Part shown: in pieces, positions 46,334 through 58,451 of the stretch | Position numbering within the stretch: position 1 is the first letter of the stretch | How the letters are laid out: each line of letters begins with the position of its first letter | NCBI RefSeq assembly: GCF_947172395.1 | Contig: NC_069105.1 | Span: forward strand, 1,984,001 to 2,048,000 | DNA from: Bicyclus anynana | Taxonomy: Eukaryota; Arthropoda; Insecta; Lepidoptera; Nymphalidae | Direction: 5' to 3' | Length of the DNA: 64,000 nt | Position numbers and translations under genes: made by a program | Notes under the pieces: generated by a model | Seen by the model: only the letters and a program-made list of their open reading frames with translations | Database searches by the model: none | Told to the model about the DNA's origin: nothing

Positions 46334-46461
46334 CAGTGGCGTGCACTTCATAGATGCAAAAACGGATTCATTAGGAACTTAATTTGCAGAAGAAATCTTC
46401 CATTTTGTAAATTTTGTACGTTTAGTGCTTACCCTAGTTACAAACTTAGTGCACGCCACTG
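46334..46461 (+). mobile_element. hAT-like MITE-F with CAGTGGCGTGCAC ends and 8-bp target duplication
   Basis: It begins CAGTGGCGTGCAC and ends with its inverse GTGCACGCCACTG. Flanking 8-mers ATGATGCG (46326-46333) and ATGGTGCG (46462-46469) agree at 7 of 8 positions. CAGTGGCG-type ends with 8-bp duplications are characteristic of hAT elements. Length 128 bp, no coding capacity. Confidence 0.82.
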
Positions 46462-46469
46462 ATGGTGCG

Positions 46470-49330
46470 GTCTACAGACAGTGGAACTTTTCTGATAACA
46501 CTTCAGTGTGTGCAAAACTTACAACTGTATAGTTCTTTTCTAATGATTTGATTGAAATTTCGATTAGATAAAACTGCAGGTCTGTAGCCCGCGTAAGACT
46601 AATATAATATGAACTACTACGAAAATTTATATTCTATACGAATTTATAAAATTTACTATACGAGCCCTATACGTACTTAGTATCAACTAGTCCTCTATAT
46701 CGGCTGGTTCTTGCGCTTTCTTTATCAATAAACAAAGGAAATTATTACATATTTTACTAATTACACACAGCGCAACATCAAAGAAAACAAAAGTGGGGCG
46801 AAAAAAAACACTTCAAAAGTCCGACAACCGACAACACTCGATAATAATACCAATAAAGCAATCTATCTCGGTACAATGAAAAAAAAAAACAATAATCATT
46901 ACCCCCCCTACGAGCACCCTATAGACGCACACACGCAAACAATGCCCTATTGAATACGTAGTACACATGTGTGCAACAGAAGGGAACGGCAGCTGCAAAA
47001 CTTGAACTCTGGACTGCGGTTCCCAAACTTTACATTATTAGTTAAAAATTAAAAACACAGTGGCTACACAATGACGTCGCTTATACTCGTACTAAGTAAA
47101 AATCATTGTAAATTAAAAATCTTTTTTAAAAATAATAATAAGAATAAATAAATATTTAACATACTTGAATTCTTTTTGATTTTATACCACAATATGTGTA
47201 TGTATATATCTCAAATATTAATAACGATAATGCGAAGTTGTTTTTGAAAAAAGTTGATTAGAACTGTGAAGAAAATCTTCATATATCTTCATAAATCCGA
47301 TACCGATTAAATTAGTCGTAACTTAACATTTTGTCTTATTTACTTTCAACAGTATAAATACTATTAAAAACGCCATTGACAGGTTTTGTAACAATTAGCA
47401 CATATAAAAGGAAACCTAAGAGGAAACCATTAAACATGTTCTAATAATAAATATCATAAATTAATATGTATAATAATAACCATTGAATATGAATTTTAAA
47501 AGAAATATCGTGGAATGTTTGATATATAATTATTTCTTCTTTATTACAAACCCGTTTTAATATAGCCCTCGGGCAGGGCCTAATTTATTCTGCCGTCTAA
47601 AGTACATAGTGTTGTTCCAAATTCTCGTTAATTAAATTTAAATCGGATTTCAGAACAAAACTCGCTTATGTAAAACTCAAGCTTGATCCGCGGGTGTACA
47701 AACATAAAAACATTTGTTACAGATTAAAAACGAGATGTTAAATTGAAAAAAAAAAAACGCGGCGAACAAAATGACGCTATGTTATATAAATTTGCGAGCA
47801 TTTTGAATTAACAACGTTATAAAATTTGGGTACAATGAACGGAAGGCTGATCGCCTTGAGAACTTGAATGTGAAAATCATTGCAAATGAAAAAAAAACGG
47901 TTGTAACCGGCGCTTTTATTTTAAAAGACGATGACATCACCGTCTCAAAGGCATAAGGCACTCGTTTTTATAAACTGCGGATCCGATTTTTTTTTATTAA
48001 AACAGGATCAAAATTTTGGGAAGCGCATGCTTTCCGAACGATAATATTTAGGGTTCTTTTTTGTTGTAGTCATCTCAGCCGTAACGTATGGGTGCCTTTG
48101 CCTGCAGTTGTGTTTTTTTTTTTCGAAAACTTGACCCCCTCAGCCAGTTATGATTCGACCGTTGACGCGGACGGTTGTGCTCTTGTGCTCTTTTTGATCT
48201 AGTCATTGTGTCCAAAATTTTATACTATTAGTATTAGTAGTGCGATCTTAAGTGGTTTCCGATTTAGTTTTAGTTACTTATTTAAGTTTTTTTGTAAGGT
48301 GTTTGAAAATTGTAGGTAATTCGAAGACTGATTTTTTAATGAACGGATTTGATATAATTTGGTAAGTTTTTTTGTTGTTTTGAGTGTATTTTTTCATTGA
48401 ATATCATGATTTTATAAGCTTTCTTCACGTTATAGGTATAATTATTTGAAATTAACAGGAAATTCATTACTTTAGTTACTTTTTTTGTTTAAAGGTTATG
48501 TAGGTAGTTCTTGCAATGAGCAGTAATAATTATTATTTATTACTTTTATTACTAGTAGCCAAACCAGTACTTCTGGATATGTAGATAAATAAGACCTTTA
48601 GAGTTATTTAAAGTAAGAAATAACTCGTAATTTACATATATGTAAATGTAAAATTTTTGCTCGATAAGCAATCATTTCGCTTAATTCGTCATTAAATATA
48701 ATAGCTACACGAAACTTAAGACTTATTTTAATTAATATATACATGTTTCTTTGACATTGAATATTTTGTTTGATAAAGAACATTTTAATCAGCAATTATT
48801 TCTCTTTCTTTTTTGTCATTAAATTTAATATCTACATCAGGATTCAATTACACGAAGTAAACGTATCTTGTCGGCATGTAGGTAGACGCATGTTGTTAAA
48901 ACATGTTTCACTAAATTTAGATCAAGTTTACAAGTTCACCTCAAGTTGATTAACCTTAAACGTGCCGCCCTTGACTATTACTAGTTCTCAATTCATTTAT
49001 TCACTCTCAAATGAGTTATTATTATTTTTAATATAGCATATGGCTGCCAATCGGGCGGCTTATTAGCAACACTTTCACGGATCAGGTTATTCAAATTTTA
49101 ATGTATACAATTATATAATGTAAAGGACTACATAATTGATAAATAAGCTTGGTAGTGAATTAGTGAGACTGGTTATTTGTACTTTTATATAATTTGATGT
49201 GGTGGTAACTTAAATACATACCTTTGTTTTAGCAACATACATGCTTCTTTGGAACCTATTTTACCTTTTGTTACTGTGAAATACTTTATTAACTTGAAAT
49301 AATTGTTTTTTTTAAAAGATTGTTTGCCAT
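46470..49330. other. No gene seen; long AT-rich stretch
   Basis: Nearly 3 kb without a recognised repeat or coding signal. Several A or T runs; a GC-richer portion around 48060-48190. Confidence 0.5.
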
Positions 49331-49338
49331 ATCTATGC

Positions 49339-49500
49339 CTACTAATATTATAAAGATTTGATTGATTGTTTGTTTGCATTGCTCTCAAAATTCGAGAAAT
49401 TCCTTTACTAAAGGAAAGCTACATTCACAGGGAGTGACATAAGCTTTATTTTATTCCCACGGGAACGACAAGTACGCGGGTGAAATCGCGGGGTTCTGCT
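49339..49500 (-). mobile_element. Helitron-like fragment, minus strand
   Basis: CTACTAATATTATAAAG, TTTGTTTGCATTG, GGAAAGCTACATTCACAGGG and GGGTGAAATCGCGGGG. Similar pieces occur at 30616-30735 and 54905-55020. Confidence 0.55.
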
Positions 49501-49544
49501 ATTACTTTTTTTGTTTTTAATTTTTTTTGATGAAGTCTTTTAAA

Positions 49545-49692
49545 TATGACCAATATTTCCATTCCCATCCAACTAGTCGAACAAAATTGTGTTAGGAGTG
49601 GGTACGACAATAAATACGACCAGCGAGCGGGGATCGAACCGCGACCTACCGGTAATAAGACCGACTTCTTTACCATGCAGCTATTAAGGCTT
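49545..49692 (-). mobile_element. SINE-C, minus strand
   Basis: AAATATGACCAATATTTCC tail, TTAGGAGTGGGTACGACAA and GGGGATCGAACCGCG (box B inverted), ending CTATTAAGGC. A SINE-A inserted at its head end. Confidence 0.7.
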
Positions 49693-49695
49693 TAT

Positions 49696-49988
49696 GCCGT
49701 GACAGCCCAGTGGATATGATCTCTGCCTCCAATTCCGGAGGGTGTGGGTTCGGATCCGGACCGGGGCATGCACCTCCAACTTTTCAGTTGTGTGCATTTT
49801 AAGAAATTAAATATCACGGTGAAGGAAAAACATCGTGAGGAAACCTGCATACCAGAAAATTTTCTTAATTCTCTGCGTGTGTGAAGTCTGCCAATCCGCA
49901 TTGGGCCAGCGTGGTGGACTATTGGCCTAACCCCCCTCATTCTGAGAGGAGACTCGAGCTCAGCAGTCAGTCGAATATGGGTTGATAA
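49696..49988 (+). mobile_element. SINE-A, full-length copy nested at the edge of SINE-C
   Basis: The complete head (GCCGTGACAGCCCAGTGG, GGGTTCGGATCC) and body are present. The flanks show ATTAAGGCTTT before and ATTAAGACTTT after, an 11-bp duplication with one change. The left flank is the head end of a minus-strand SINE-C, so the two are nested. Confidence 0.8.
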
Positions 49989-50739
49989 CAGCATTAAGAC
50001 TTTTAAAGCCTTTAAAGTAATATTAATACTTTAGTTATTCTTCAAAAATATTTGTAGGTCAGTGTATTAAATATAAGTACATATATATAAAATATCCTTT
50101 ATGTAGCTCTCTTTGTTCGCTTGTCCGTACGTTGTGTAATATTCCGAGAACAAGTATAATCCAATTCGGTTGTTCATTTGTTCACATGTACAGCCTTCGG
50201 TGTGTTCGGGAAGCCTTTTAGAGAGATTGCCTTCCGATTTGTTGTGTTGCTGCCCTTAAATATATTTAATACTGTTATTTTGTAATTCGATATTATTTAG
50301 ACGCTAATGCATAAGACTTTTTTGTCTTCGTGTTTTTTTTGGGATTTTCGCTTGATGCACCTCACTTTCCCGCACGATTTCACACCCGCGCAGTCTATCC
50401 CCCCGTCGCCCGCATATCATAGGAGTGTCATCAACGGACTTACCACTATATTTCAAACTACTCTAATGCGAGTTACAGACCTAATAGATACAGTTTTATA
50501 TAATGATATTTCGGTTACATTTTCAGTTCAATTGTTGACTGTGCAGTTTTCAGTTTAGCCTACACATGGTTTTAACTGTACAGCAAAATATGGGGGCAAT
50601 AGGGGGTGAATTATAGAAAATTCTTTCCAAAAGTGCCAGATTTTAGTGTAATCCGTGCAGTAGTTTGAGTTAGTGTTGATAGATCAGTCAATAACGAGGA
50701 GCTAAATTATTTAATTCTCTAACAGACAGAAGACGATTC

Positions 50740-51022
50740 ACTATCAACCCATATTCGGATAACTGCTGAGCTCGAGTCTTCTTTCAGAATGATAGGGGTT
50801 ACGGCAATAGTCCACCACGCTGACCCAATGCTGATTGGCAGACTTCACACACGCAGAGAGTTCAGAAAATTCTCTAGTATGCAGATTTCCTTACGATGCT
50901 TTTCCTTCACCGTTTGAGACACGTAATATTTAATTTCTTAAAATGCACACAACTGAAAAGTTGGAGGTGCATGCCCATACGGAATAGAAGGCTGAGTTCA
51001 TATCCACTGAGCTATCACGGCT
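50740..51022 (-). mobile_element. SINE-A, near full length, minus strand
   Basis: Reads from TATCAACCCATATTCGG (tail) to GAGCTATCACGGCT (head). The box B region is degraded (CATGCCCATACGG), so it is unlikely to be transcribed by Pol III. Confidence 0.78.
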
Positions 51023-51499
51023 CACACGACTAAGGTGACTTTTTTCAGTTCAGTAGATCCAAAAATTACCAAGTACAATACCACAAACTTTACCTCTTTA
51101 TAATATTAGTAACTAGACGCATTTATAATGCGTTTTAGTGGAAAAACGGGGATAAAATGTAGATCCAGAGATTACCCCTACAACCTGACAAACTTTACCT
51201 CTTTATAATAATTATAGATTTAAGTAAATTCCCACTTCCCATTTCAAGAAACCACACAAACAACGATGTCGAGAACTGGACCCAGAGGTTGCCGGAATCG
51301 GCTGATTGTTATGAACCCGTTTCTCACAAACAGAGAGATTCTCGGAAACAGCACGTAATCGCGTACTTAGTCATGCAGCGGACAGATGCCGGCCCCTTTT
51401 ATATATATACCTACCAGACTATATAATTACACAGATACAATATAGTATAATGTAGCACTGCGGGCCTCTTTGGTCCAGTAGTTTATTTGATTGTTTTAG

Positions 51500-51672
51500 G
51501 TTAGACTAGTTACCACCCTACCGACAAAGACGCACTGCCAAGCGATTTAACATTCCGGTACGACGTCGTGTAGAAACCGAAAGGGGTGTGGACTTTCATC
51601 CTCCTCCTGAAAAGTTAGCCCGATTCCATCTTAGATTGCATCATCACTTACCATCAGGTGAGATTGTAGTAT
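51500..51672 (+). mobile_element. SINE-B, 5'-truncated, plus strand
   Basis: TTACCACCCTACCGACAAAG to CATCAGGTGAGATTGTAGT. A degenerate head-like stretch may lie just upstream (51455-51499). Confidence 0.68.
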
Positions 51673-52041
51673 GGTAACAAACAAACGAACAAACAAGCTC
51701 ACATTCGCATTGGTAATATACTCGTAAGTATAAATATGTATGATGTATTACTATTATTTATCTGAGTATGTACTCTTACCTACAAACGTAATTTAATATT
51801 TACTTTCAAACTATACCGTTGTTAGAATGAAATATAGGGAATTATGCAAGCCCTCTATCTTGATTGCTCTGATAGTTATTAGACCGAATGTTGTCCGTTT
51901 AGACTGGGGTTTCATTGCATAAGCAGAGCGGTGAGCGGCTTGCAATAGAATAAGTTGATTCTACACATACTCGTAATACTAAATCTATAAATAGTATTAG
52001 GTTTATTCATTCTTAAATATGAAATTAAAAAAAAAACGATT

Positions 52042-52290
52042 AAATAACACCAACAGCCGATGGACGTCCACTGCTGGACATAAGCCTCTTGCATTCCAAA
52101 CAAAACAGTCTCGAGCCACGAGCATCCAGCGGCTCCCTGCAAGCCGCCTATGTGGGCGAGCTATGTGTCCTGCTCATTGCCACTTCAGCTTCACGACTTG
52201 CTGAGCTATATCAGTGACTTTGATTTTTCTGCGGATCTCCTCATTTCTTATTCGATCACGAAGAGAAACCCCAAGCATAGCTTTTATACA
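52042..52290 (-). mobile_element. RTE-like LINE 3' fragment, minus strand
   Basis: CAGCCGATGGACGTCCACTG to GATCACGAAGAGAAACCCC. On the minus strand it encodes the C-terminal EAYVQQWTSIG peptide. An internal deletion removes the middle (GTGGGCGAGCTATGTGTCC is joined early). Confidence 0.68.
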
Positions 52291-52394
52291 ATTTTATATT
52301 GAAAATCCGTGGCTAATAAAATTCAAACTTATCGACTAGAGAGTCGTGTCATAATCGTCATGTAAGTAATTCCGTGATAATTTAGATAAATAAA

Positions 52395-52720
52395 GCCATT
52401 AGTGTTCCAAACCTCTCCGCTGCACGCTCCGCTTATTCCACTGTCACCGTCTAACAGCAGAGACATTCGAGATTTGGTATTCAGATTTTAGTTAGTCGTT
52501 AGGTTCGATTTGATTTATGGGCGTGAGGGATAGCGCACCGTTTCCTCTGGCGCTAAGTGGCGGCCGGCGGACCACCGTGCAGTCGTCCTAATAGTGGCAA
52601 TGACTAATGGTGCCGGTGTGCATTGATGACGTAGTGACTTACGTGCCCCCAATGCATCGTTTGCGGTTAGCGTTTGTGTTGTTTGTTGCTATAATGTAGC
52701 CACTGCATCCTGTATGCTAC
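52395..52720. other. GC-richer, repeat-free island
   Basis: Contains GGCGGCCGGCGGACCACCG and a CRE-like TGACGTAGTGACTTACG. No reading frame of note. Possibly regulatory. Confidence 0.25.
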
Positions 52721-52865
52721 TAGTTTTTACCCTAAATTCGGGGTAACATCATCCCGTATTTTAAGAGCTGGGGGGAGATTTCCAAAAAATTTGAAACAGG
52801 TATTTTTCGTTGGTAACAAAGAGTATGTGTAGGTACCGATATTCAGCTTCCTACCTTGAGAACCC

Positions 52866-53012
52866 AAGCTTATTAATCAAATTTATTTTCATTAATTCAT
52901 GACCAAGTTAATTATAATTAATATTAGGTGTGAAATGACTAGCGATTTATAACCTGATTTTTAATTTGTTTGTTGGTAAACAGTGCACATCCAGTATGGC
53001 TTTAGTATAGTG
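52866..53012 (+). mobile_element. MITE-K, partial copy
   Basis: It shares AAGCTTATTAAT, AAGTTAATTATAATTA, TAGGTGTGAAATGACTAGCG and the right-arm TTGGTAAACAGT with 57030-57172 in the same orientation, 4.17 kb apart. The left arm is missing. Confidence 0.65.
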
Positions 53013-53210
53013 GGATTTTTTTTAGATATTCCATTTATTTGTTTGCGTCGCTGTAATGCACGTTTATAAAACGCGCGTCAACGGCGCGTTTAAAAAACAT
53101 GTTCACAGGCCCTAAGTAGTCCTTGAAGGGACTGTAAAAGAATATTGTACCTACCTAAGTTTTATTTTTTCCAAAAAAAATTTTTGAAGAATTATAAAAT
53201 ATCTACTTCA

Positions 53211-53452
53211 TCACCATCATCATTATGAACCCATATTCGGCTCACTGAGCTCGAGTCTCCTCTCAGAATGAGAGAGGCCATTTGTCCACCACGCTGGCCC
53301 AGTGCGGATTGGCAGACTTCGCACTCGCAGAGAATTATGAAAATTCTCTGGTATGCAGGTTTCCTCACGATGTTTTCCTTCACCGTTTGAGACACTCCGA
53401 TTCAGGAGGGTGTGGGTTCGAATCCGGTCCGGGGCATGCACCTCAAACTTAC
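53211..53452 (-). mobile_element. SINE-A, minus strand, with inverted 5' head
   Basis: The tail and body run on the minus strand from 53211 to about 53397 (up to GTTTGAGACACT). Then GGAGGGTGTGGGTTCGAATC (head, plus orientation) follows to about 53452. Relative to the body the head is inverted, the same topology as at 1395-1680, with about 45 bases lost at the junction. Confidence 0.68.
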
Positions 53453-54070
53453 CAAGAAGAATATCTAAAATATTCCAACAAAGCCTTAAAACAGAGCCAG
53501 TCTAATGATGAAACAATAACCGCATCCCGAGTACGGAACACTCCCACACCCGTACCTGAAAGCTGTAATTTTTATTCATTATTTTCTTTGTTCCAGCACG
53601 CCAAACTTGTAATGCGGTCCGTCCGACCGCGAATCCTTTGTTTTCTGCTCAATATATATTTTCTTAGCGGCAGATATATTTTTGTTTTGGTTCGCAGAAG
53701 GCTCTACCTGTCGTGTTGGGGTTAAGAAAGCGCCGGGGTAGTATTGTCCCTCCTTATTTTTGTTACAATCCATCAGGTAGACGGAGAATACGGGTTGATA
53801 AAGGAATAGCTTTAAATGTTTATGTTGAGGCGCCTCTCTGATGCTCTTTCGTGTCTATGATCTCGACGTTCCAATTTTAAATTTTTATTACCAGGTTCTT
53901 TTAATTTTTAAATTGTACAATTTGATTTGTCCTTTCTAATTTTTATAACTCTAGTACTCAAGTATGTGTCGTGTCTATAATCTCACTCGATGTTCGATTT
54001 TTAAATTTGTATGTAAAATACAAACTTTTTCTCATACAAAGTTTTTCTTTCTATATATACGAGTATTATA

Positions 54071-54522
54071 TACAGAGTGCTCGGGAGTTTTTCCAATAAC
54101 TTCAAGGTGTCCACGAGTCCACTTATAGAAGCCGAATTGCATATAACTAAAAATTAAAAATCTTCTATGTTTCCATATAAACTAATTAAAATAATTTCGA
54201 CTATCTATGTAACACACGCCTTTATCTATGCTTGCATTTTAAAATACGTAATCGTAGTGGTAAGACTGTCGATATTGCAACTGGCACTCCGCATTTCATT
54301 AGTAAGCTACTTCATAATATTTATTAATGAATAAGTTTGGCTAGGTCGTAATATAAAGATGCGATATAATGGATACAATTTAAGGTCTATTTACTAAAGA
54401 AATATTATTTACTCCGAAAATATTCATTATAGAACACATGCTCCTTAGTTATTTTTTAATTAATTTTCTTTCAAGAATATAATAACCCTAGAGTTATGAG
54501 AAATACTCCTGAGCACCCTGTA
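54071..54522 (+). mobile_element. 452-bp TIR element with TACAGRGTGCTC ends
   Basis: The left end TACAGAGTGCTCGGGAGT and the inverted right end TACAGGGTGCTCAGGAGT differ at two of 18 positions, and TA borders each side. The interior holds TTCAAGGTGT and AAAATACGTAATCGTAGTGG, shared with 21901-22160. No reading frame of note. A TA target would fit Tc1/mariner or a related group. Confidence 0.7.
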
Positions 54523-54534
54523 TATCGCGGAAAC

Positions 54535-54675
54535 CTTAACAGTCCCACGGTAAGATGGACTCAACACCGATAGGCCACAGGTTCAATCCCCGCTCATTGG
54601 ACTACTGTACCCATTCCTAACACAGACTTATAGACTAATTTCAAGGAATGAGAATATTAGTCATATTTAAAAATA
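54535..54675 (+). mobile_element. SINE-C, plus strand
   Basis: TCCCACGGTAAGATGG, GGTTCAATCCCCGC, TACTGTACCCATTCCTAACA and the tail TATTAGTCATATTTAAAA. It starts 13 bases after the TIR element ending at 54522. Confidence 0.68.
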
Positions 54676-54904
54676 TATGGCATGTTTTCTTGAAAAAAAT
54701 CCAGGGGTAATTATGTTCCTTGAATTTTTTAAATACCTACCTAACATAAAGTTGAGTTGACATGCATCACGTAATGCGGTAAATGTTTCTGCGATTTACT
54801 TATTTATATATTTACGTATTGTTAGTAGAATTTTTCGAAATAAATCATCCGGGGAAGTACTATTGCTAAGCCTATTAAGTACGAGTATCTAACTTCTACT
54901 TTGT

Positions 54905-55020
54905 GAACTAATATTAAGAGGGATTAAGATTAAGCTACATTATCAGTGAGTAAAATAGGGTATATTTCATCTCACACTGTAGTGGAAATTATACGGCTGA
55001 AACCGCGGGGATATGCTAGT
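54905..55020 (-). mobile_element. Helitron-like fragment, minus strand
   Basis: AAGCTACATTATCAGTGAG, TATATTTCATCTCACACTG and GGCTGAAACCGCGGGGATA, then TGCTAGT. Confidence 0.5.
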
Positions 55021-56251
55021 CCGATGAAAGGGATGGGCTAGGGATATGCTATTAAGAGGAAAAATACGATCTGTTAATATTTTTTCCCAAAATCAAAGTA
55101 CCCAAAAAGACAAGGGAAGACTGAGTAATGGGGGCGCATTTTTCACCCCCCATAACTCATAGCCAACATTCCATGGGGCTGCCTCTCACGATTAATAGAA
55201 TTAATTACTTTCCTTTCTCCGCGTAATTCTGTCGACATTTTCTTTATCAAGGCACAAGCTTTTAGCGATTTGACAGATAAAATAATTTTCATCAATCATT
55301 GATTCAAGTCACGACAAGTGCACGTTCCATACAAGTTATCTACAAACAAAACTTGGGGCTTGCGTCAATCAGGATTAGACTACAACGTGTTGGCAAGACA
55401 TGATGACATCTGATAATGCCAGGCAAATCGTTATCATAATATAATATGTATTACTTATTTATGACGTATTAGGCGTTTTTATGAGACTAATTAAATAAAT
55501 AAAGTGCTCAGACGTAAGAAATAGAAAGTGTTATGCTGATTTTCACCGGACTACGGAGTTTTTACCCGATTTGTATGTACGTAAGAAATGACGAACTTTA
55601 GGTAAAGTGGTATATGACCACACGGCTGTCCTAGACGTCAAACATTAAGTTATTTGTAAATAACCAGATGAGATTATTTTCTTTGAAATGTACATCAGTA
55701 AGGTCAAAAATCAGCAATTCTGTGTTTCTTCTTTTATATTGCTTAATAACAGAAACACGCAAGTTTCTGCTTAATATATTTTCATAATCGCTATTATCTC
55801 GTCACTTGAACCGCTAGAGGCGGTAGGTACATACAAATAGCCACTCGCGGCGGATATGTCATCTTGACACGTATTGATTTTTGATGTGCCGTGACGTCAC
55901 ACTTTATCGCCCGCTGCAGTGGAATAATGCAATTATGTCTAACCATCGGCGACACGTAATCGGGTTACAGTCTCGTGTGGGATTTTATATATTTTTTTTA
56001 TATTCGAGCACTTTGATGTGGAAATTGTTGATTATTGCCATGTGCATTAGTTGTTGATAGGTAACAGTTGCTACACTACCGGGTTAGGTCATTCAATGTA
56101 TCTTTTTGTAACCGACTTCAAAAAGAGGAGGTTCTGAATTCGGCGCGTGTGTTATTTTTTTTTTAATGTTTGAATGAATGAATGAATGAATAAAATATAC
56201 CGTCGTCAATTGAATCGTCAAAACGTTGTTTCTTGGTGTTTATTTTAAATA

Positions 56252-56434
56252 CTAGTTGACGCCGCGCGGTTTCACCCGTGTGGTTCTCGTTTCTGTAGGA
56301 ATATGGGGATAATATATAGCCTTGGATAAATGGACTATCTAACACTGAAAGATTTTTTCAAATCGGACCAGTAGTTCCTGAGATTAGCGCGTTTAATCAA
56401 ACAAACACTTCAGCTTTATAATATTAGTATAGAT
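56252..56434 (+). mobile_element. Helitron-like element, nearly complete short form
   Basis: It starts CTAGTTGACGCCGCGCGGTT and ends CTTTATAATATTAGTATAGA. It includes ATATATAGCCTTGGATAAAT and AGTAGTTCCTGAGATTAGCG. This 183-bp form is the most complete copy of the second Helitron-like subfamily here. Confidence 0.62.
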
Positions 56435-56873
56435 TGATTACAAAAAAAGTAATAGCCATTAGTAAAGTTCTAAACTCCCCTTTATACTAAAAATTATTCA
56501 GTAACTTAAACGAGTTGAATGTACGTAGATAATAAGTTATTTTACAACGTAAAGTAGATTAAAGTTTAAACATAGTTAGGGCGAAGACAAGCTTAAACTT
56601 TGTTAGGTTAACCCACATTCGACGGCGAGTGTAGTAAAATGATTATAGAATAGATTATATTACACTGGGAATAAGTTTACTGTGGGAGATTACCAGTATT
56701 ACCTACATACTCGTACTTACAGTGTATCAAATGATTAGGTATATTGTTATTTTTACTTGACTGCCAAAGTAGAAAAGAATAGAGAAAATCTAAGCACATA
56801 AAATAAAGGTAAAATGACATAAGAAGACAGAAAAGTAAAGTAAAATAATCTTTATAATAACAATAAACTTGAA

Positions 56874-57172
56874 ACTATACCAGCCTTTCTTGATGAGTAC
56901 TGTTTACCAACAAATAAATTAGAAATGAAGGTAGAAAACACATGTCATTTCATAACTTATTTATTTTAAATTAAGCACGGTTTGTTTATAAAATTTTATA
57001 TAAAATACATTAAACATATCTAATTGTACTAAGCTTATTAATAAAATTTATTTCATTAATTTAAGAACAAGTTAATTATAATTATTATTAGGTGTGAAAT
57101 GACTAGCGTTTTATACTCTCATTTTTAATTTGTTTATTGGTAAACAGTACTCATCAAGAAAGGCTATAGTAT
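56874..57172. mobile_element. MITE-K, about 298 bp with about 45-bp inverted ends
   Basis: The left arm GCCTTTCTTGATGAGTACTG recurs inverted near 57150, and the arms extend over about 45 bp with few mismatches. Outer edges show ACTATA and TATAGT. A partial copy with the same interior and right arm is at 52866-53012. Confidence 0.72.
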
Positions 57173-57204
57173 AGGCCTATAATTTATTGATGTTTCTTGA
57201 TGAA

Positions 57205-57335
57205 ATTCTTTCCCATTTCCGTGAAAATACAAGAATAAAATATAACCTATTTTACTCCCTGGTAATGTTGCTTTTCATTGGTGAAAGAATTTTTCTAATC
57301 GATCCAGTAGTTTCAGAACCGTTTAAATATCTAGG
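57205..57335 (+). mobile_element. Helitron-like fragment, plus strand
   Basis: TTTCCGTGAAAATACAAG, TATAACCTATTTTACTCCC and GGTGAAAGAATTTTTCTAAT, then a GATCCAGTAGTTTC segment. Confidence 0.45.
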
Positions 57336-58451
57336 TCGTTTACGCTTTTAAATAATGTTATATTAAATACAAGTTAATAAATACTCATAAAACCTTATTA
57401 AAATTACCTGTATAGTAGCTTTATACTAATATTATATGCCGTTCTCGAATACAAGGAATAAATGTAGTCCTTCAAAATATTACCTAAATAGGAGACACTA
57501 TTTGTCAAAGGAATATTCGACGTACCGTAAACATAAAAAAAGTCCCCCAAGAATTCCAAAAGACGTGACTTTCATGCCTATAAATAAACTATCTAATAAA
57601 GTGTTTCCACGAAATTTACATTAAATTTCCTAAAACGCGTTTAATTAAATTCATAATAAGTCGTAAGGCTGCCCGCAAAGTAGACAATAGTTGCTCAACT
57701 TTTTTATCTACACGAAACATGTCCTCTATCTTATCCCCACGTCCGAACATTGTAAATATTGTAAACATTGTAATGAGATATTTTTTAAAGATATAGTTTT
57801 GTTCAAAAATAGATTATTTTTTTACAAAATCGAATTCGTTTTGTTTTTAGAATAAGGTATAATAATTTCATAACTGTACTCTCAGGAGTAGCTCAAATGT
57901 ATTGAATGAATAAATTTTGATATTATGGTGAAAATAGACAAAGCTTAGTCTATGTTAACATTGTTTCAAATTTAAGTAAACAATTTAAGAAAAAGTTGAG
58001 AAAATTATTTATAATTTTATTTCTAAATAAATTCCGTGAATTTTATTATAAATGTGCAGTCAAGAAATAAATCGGTTAAAATACGTTACACATTTGCATA
58101 AAATGCAATCAAGTCCAGTGCATTCAGCTATTTGTAGTCAAACAAATTTGTATAAATTACAAAAAGTTCATTTCTTATACAACATAGTAGATGCGAAAGT
58201 TTACTGTCCAACTACTTTATACAATTGAACGCTTGAATAATTAACTTTTATAGCCGATATTATAAACTATTCGACCCCATATCCATGTCTTAACCGTTGG
58301 AACTATTAAACTATTATTCCTGTCACCCCAAGACGTGAGAAGAAAGTAACCCCTAAATCTTTTCACACGGTCAGGTGACTTTTTCTATTGCCAAACAAAA
58401 GGTTTTCTAGCCCAAAGCAAGTCCCTGCGTTCATTCACAACGGTTTCACAT

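Noticed and set aside
49692..49994. 100-codon frame, minus strand (and the similar one at 45756-46100)
   Set aside because: These are antisense translations of full-length SINE-A copies.
53282..53725. 147-codon open frame, plus strand
   Set aside because: Its first half is antisense to a SINE-A body and head; the rest has no recognisable motif.
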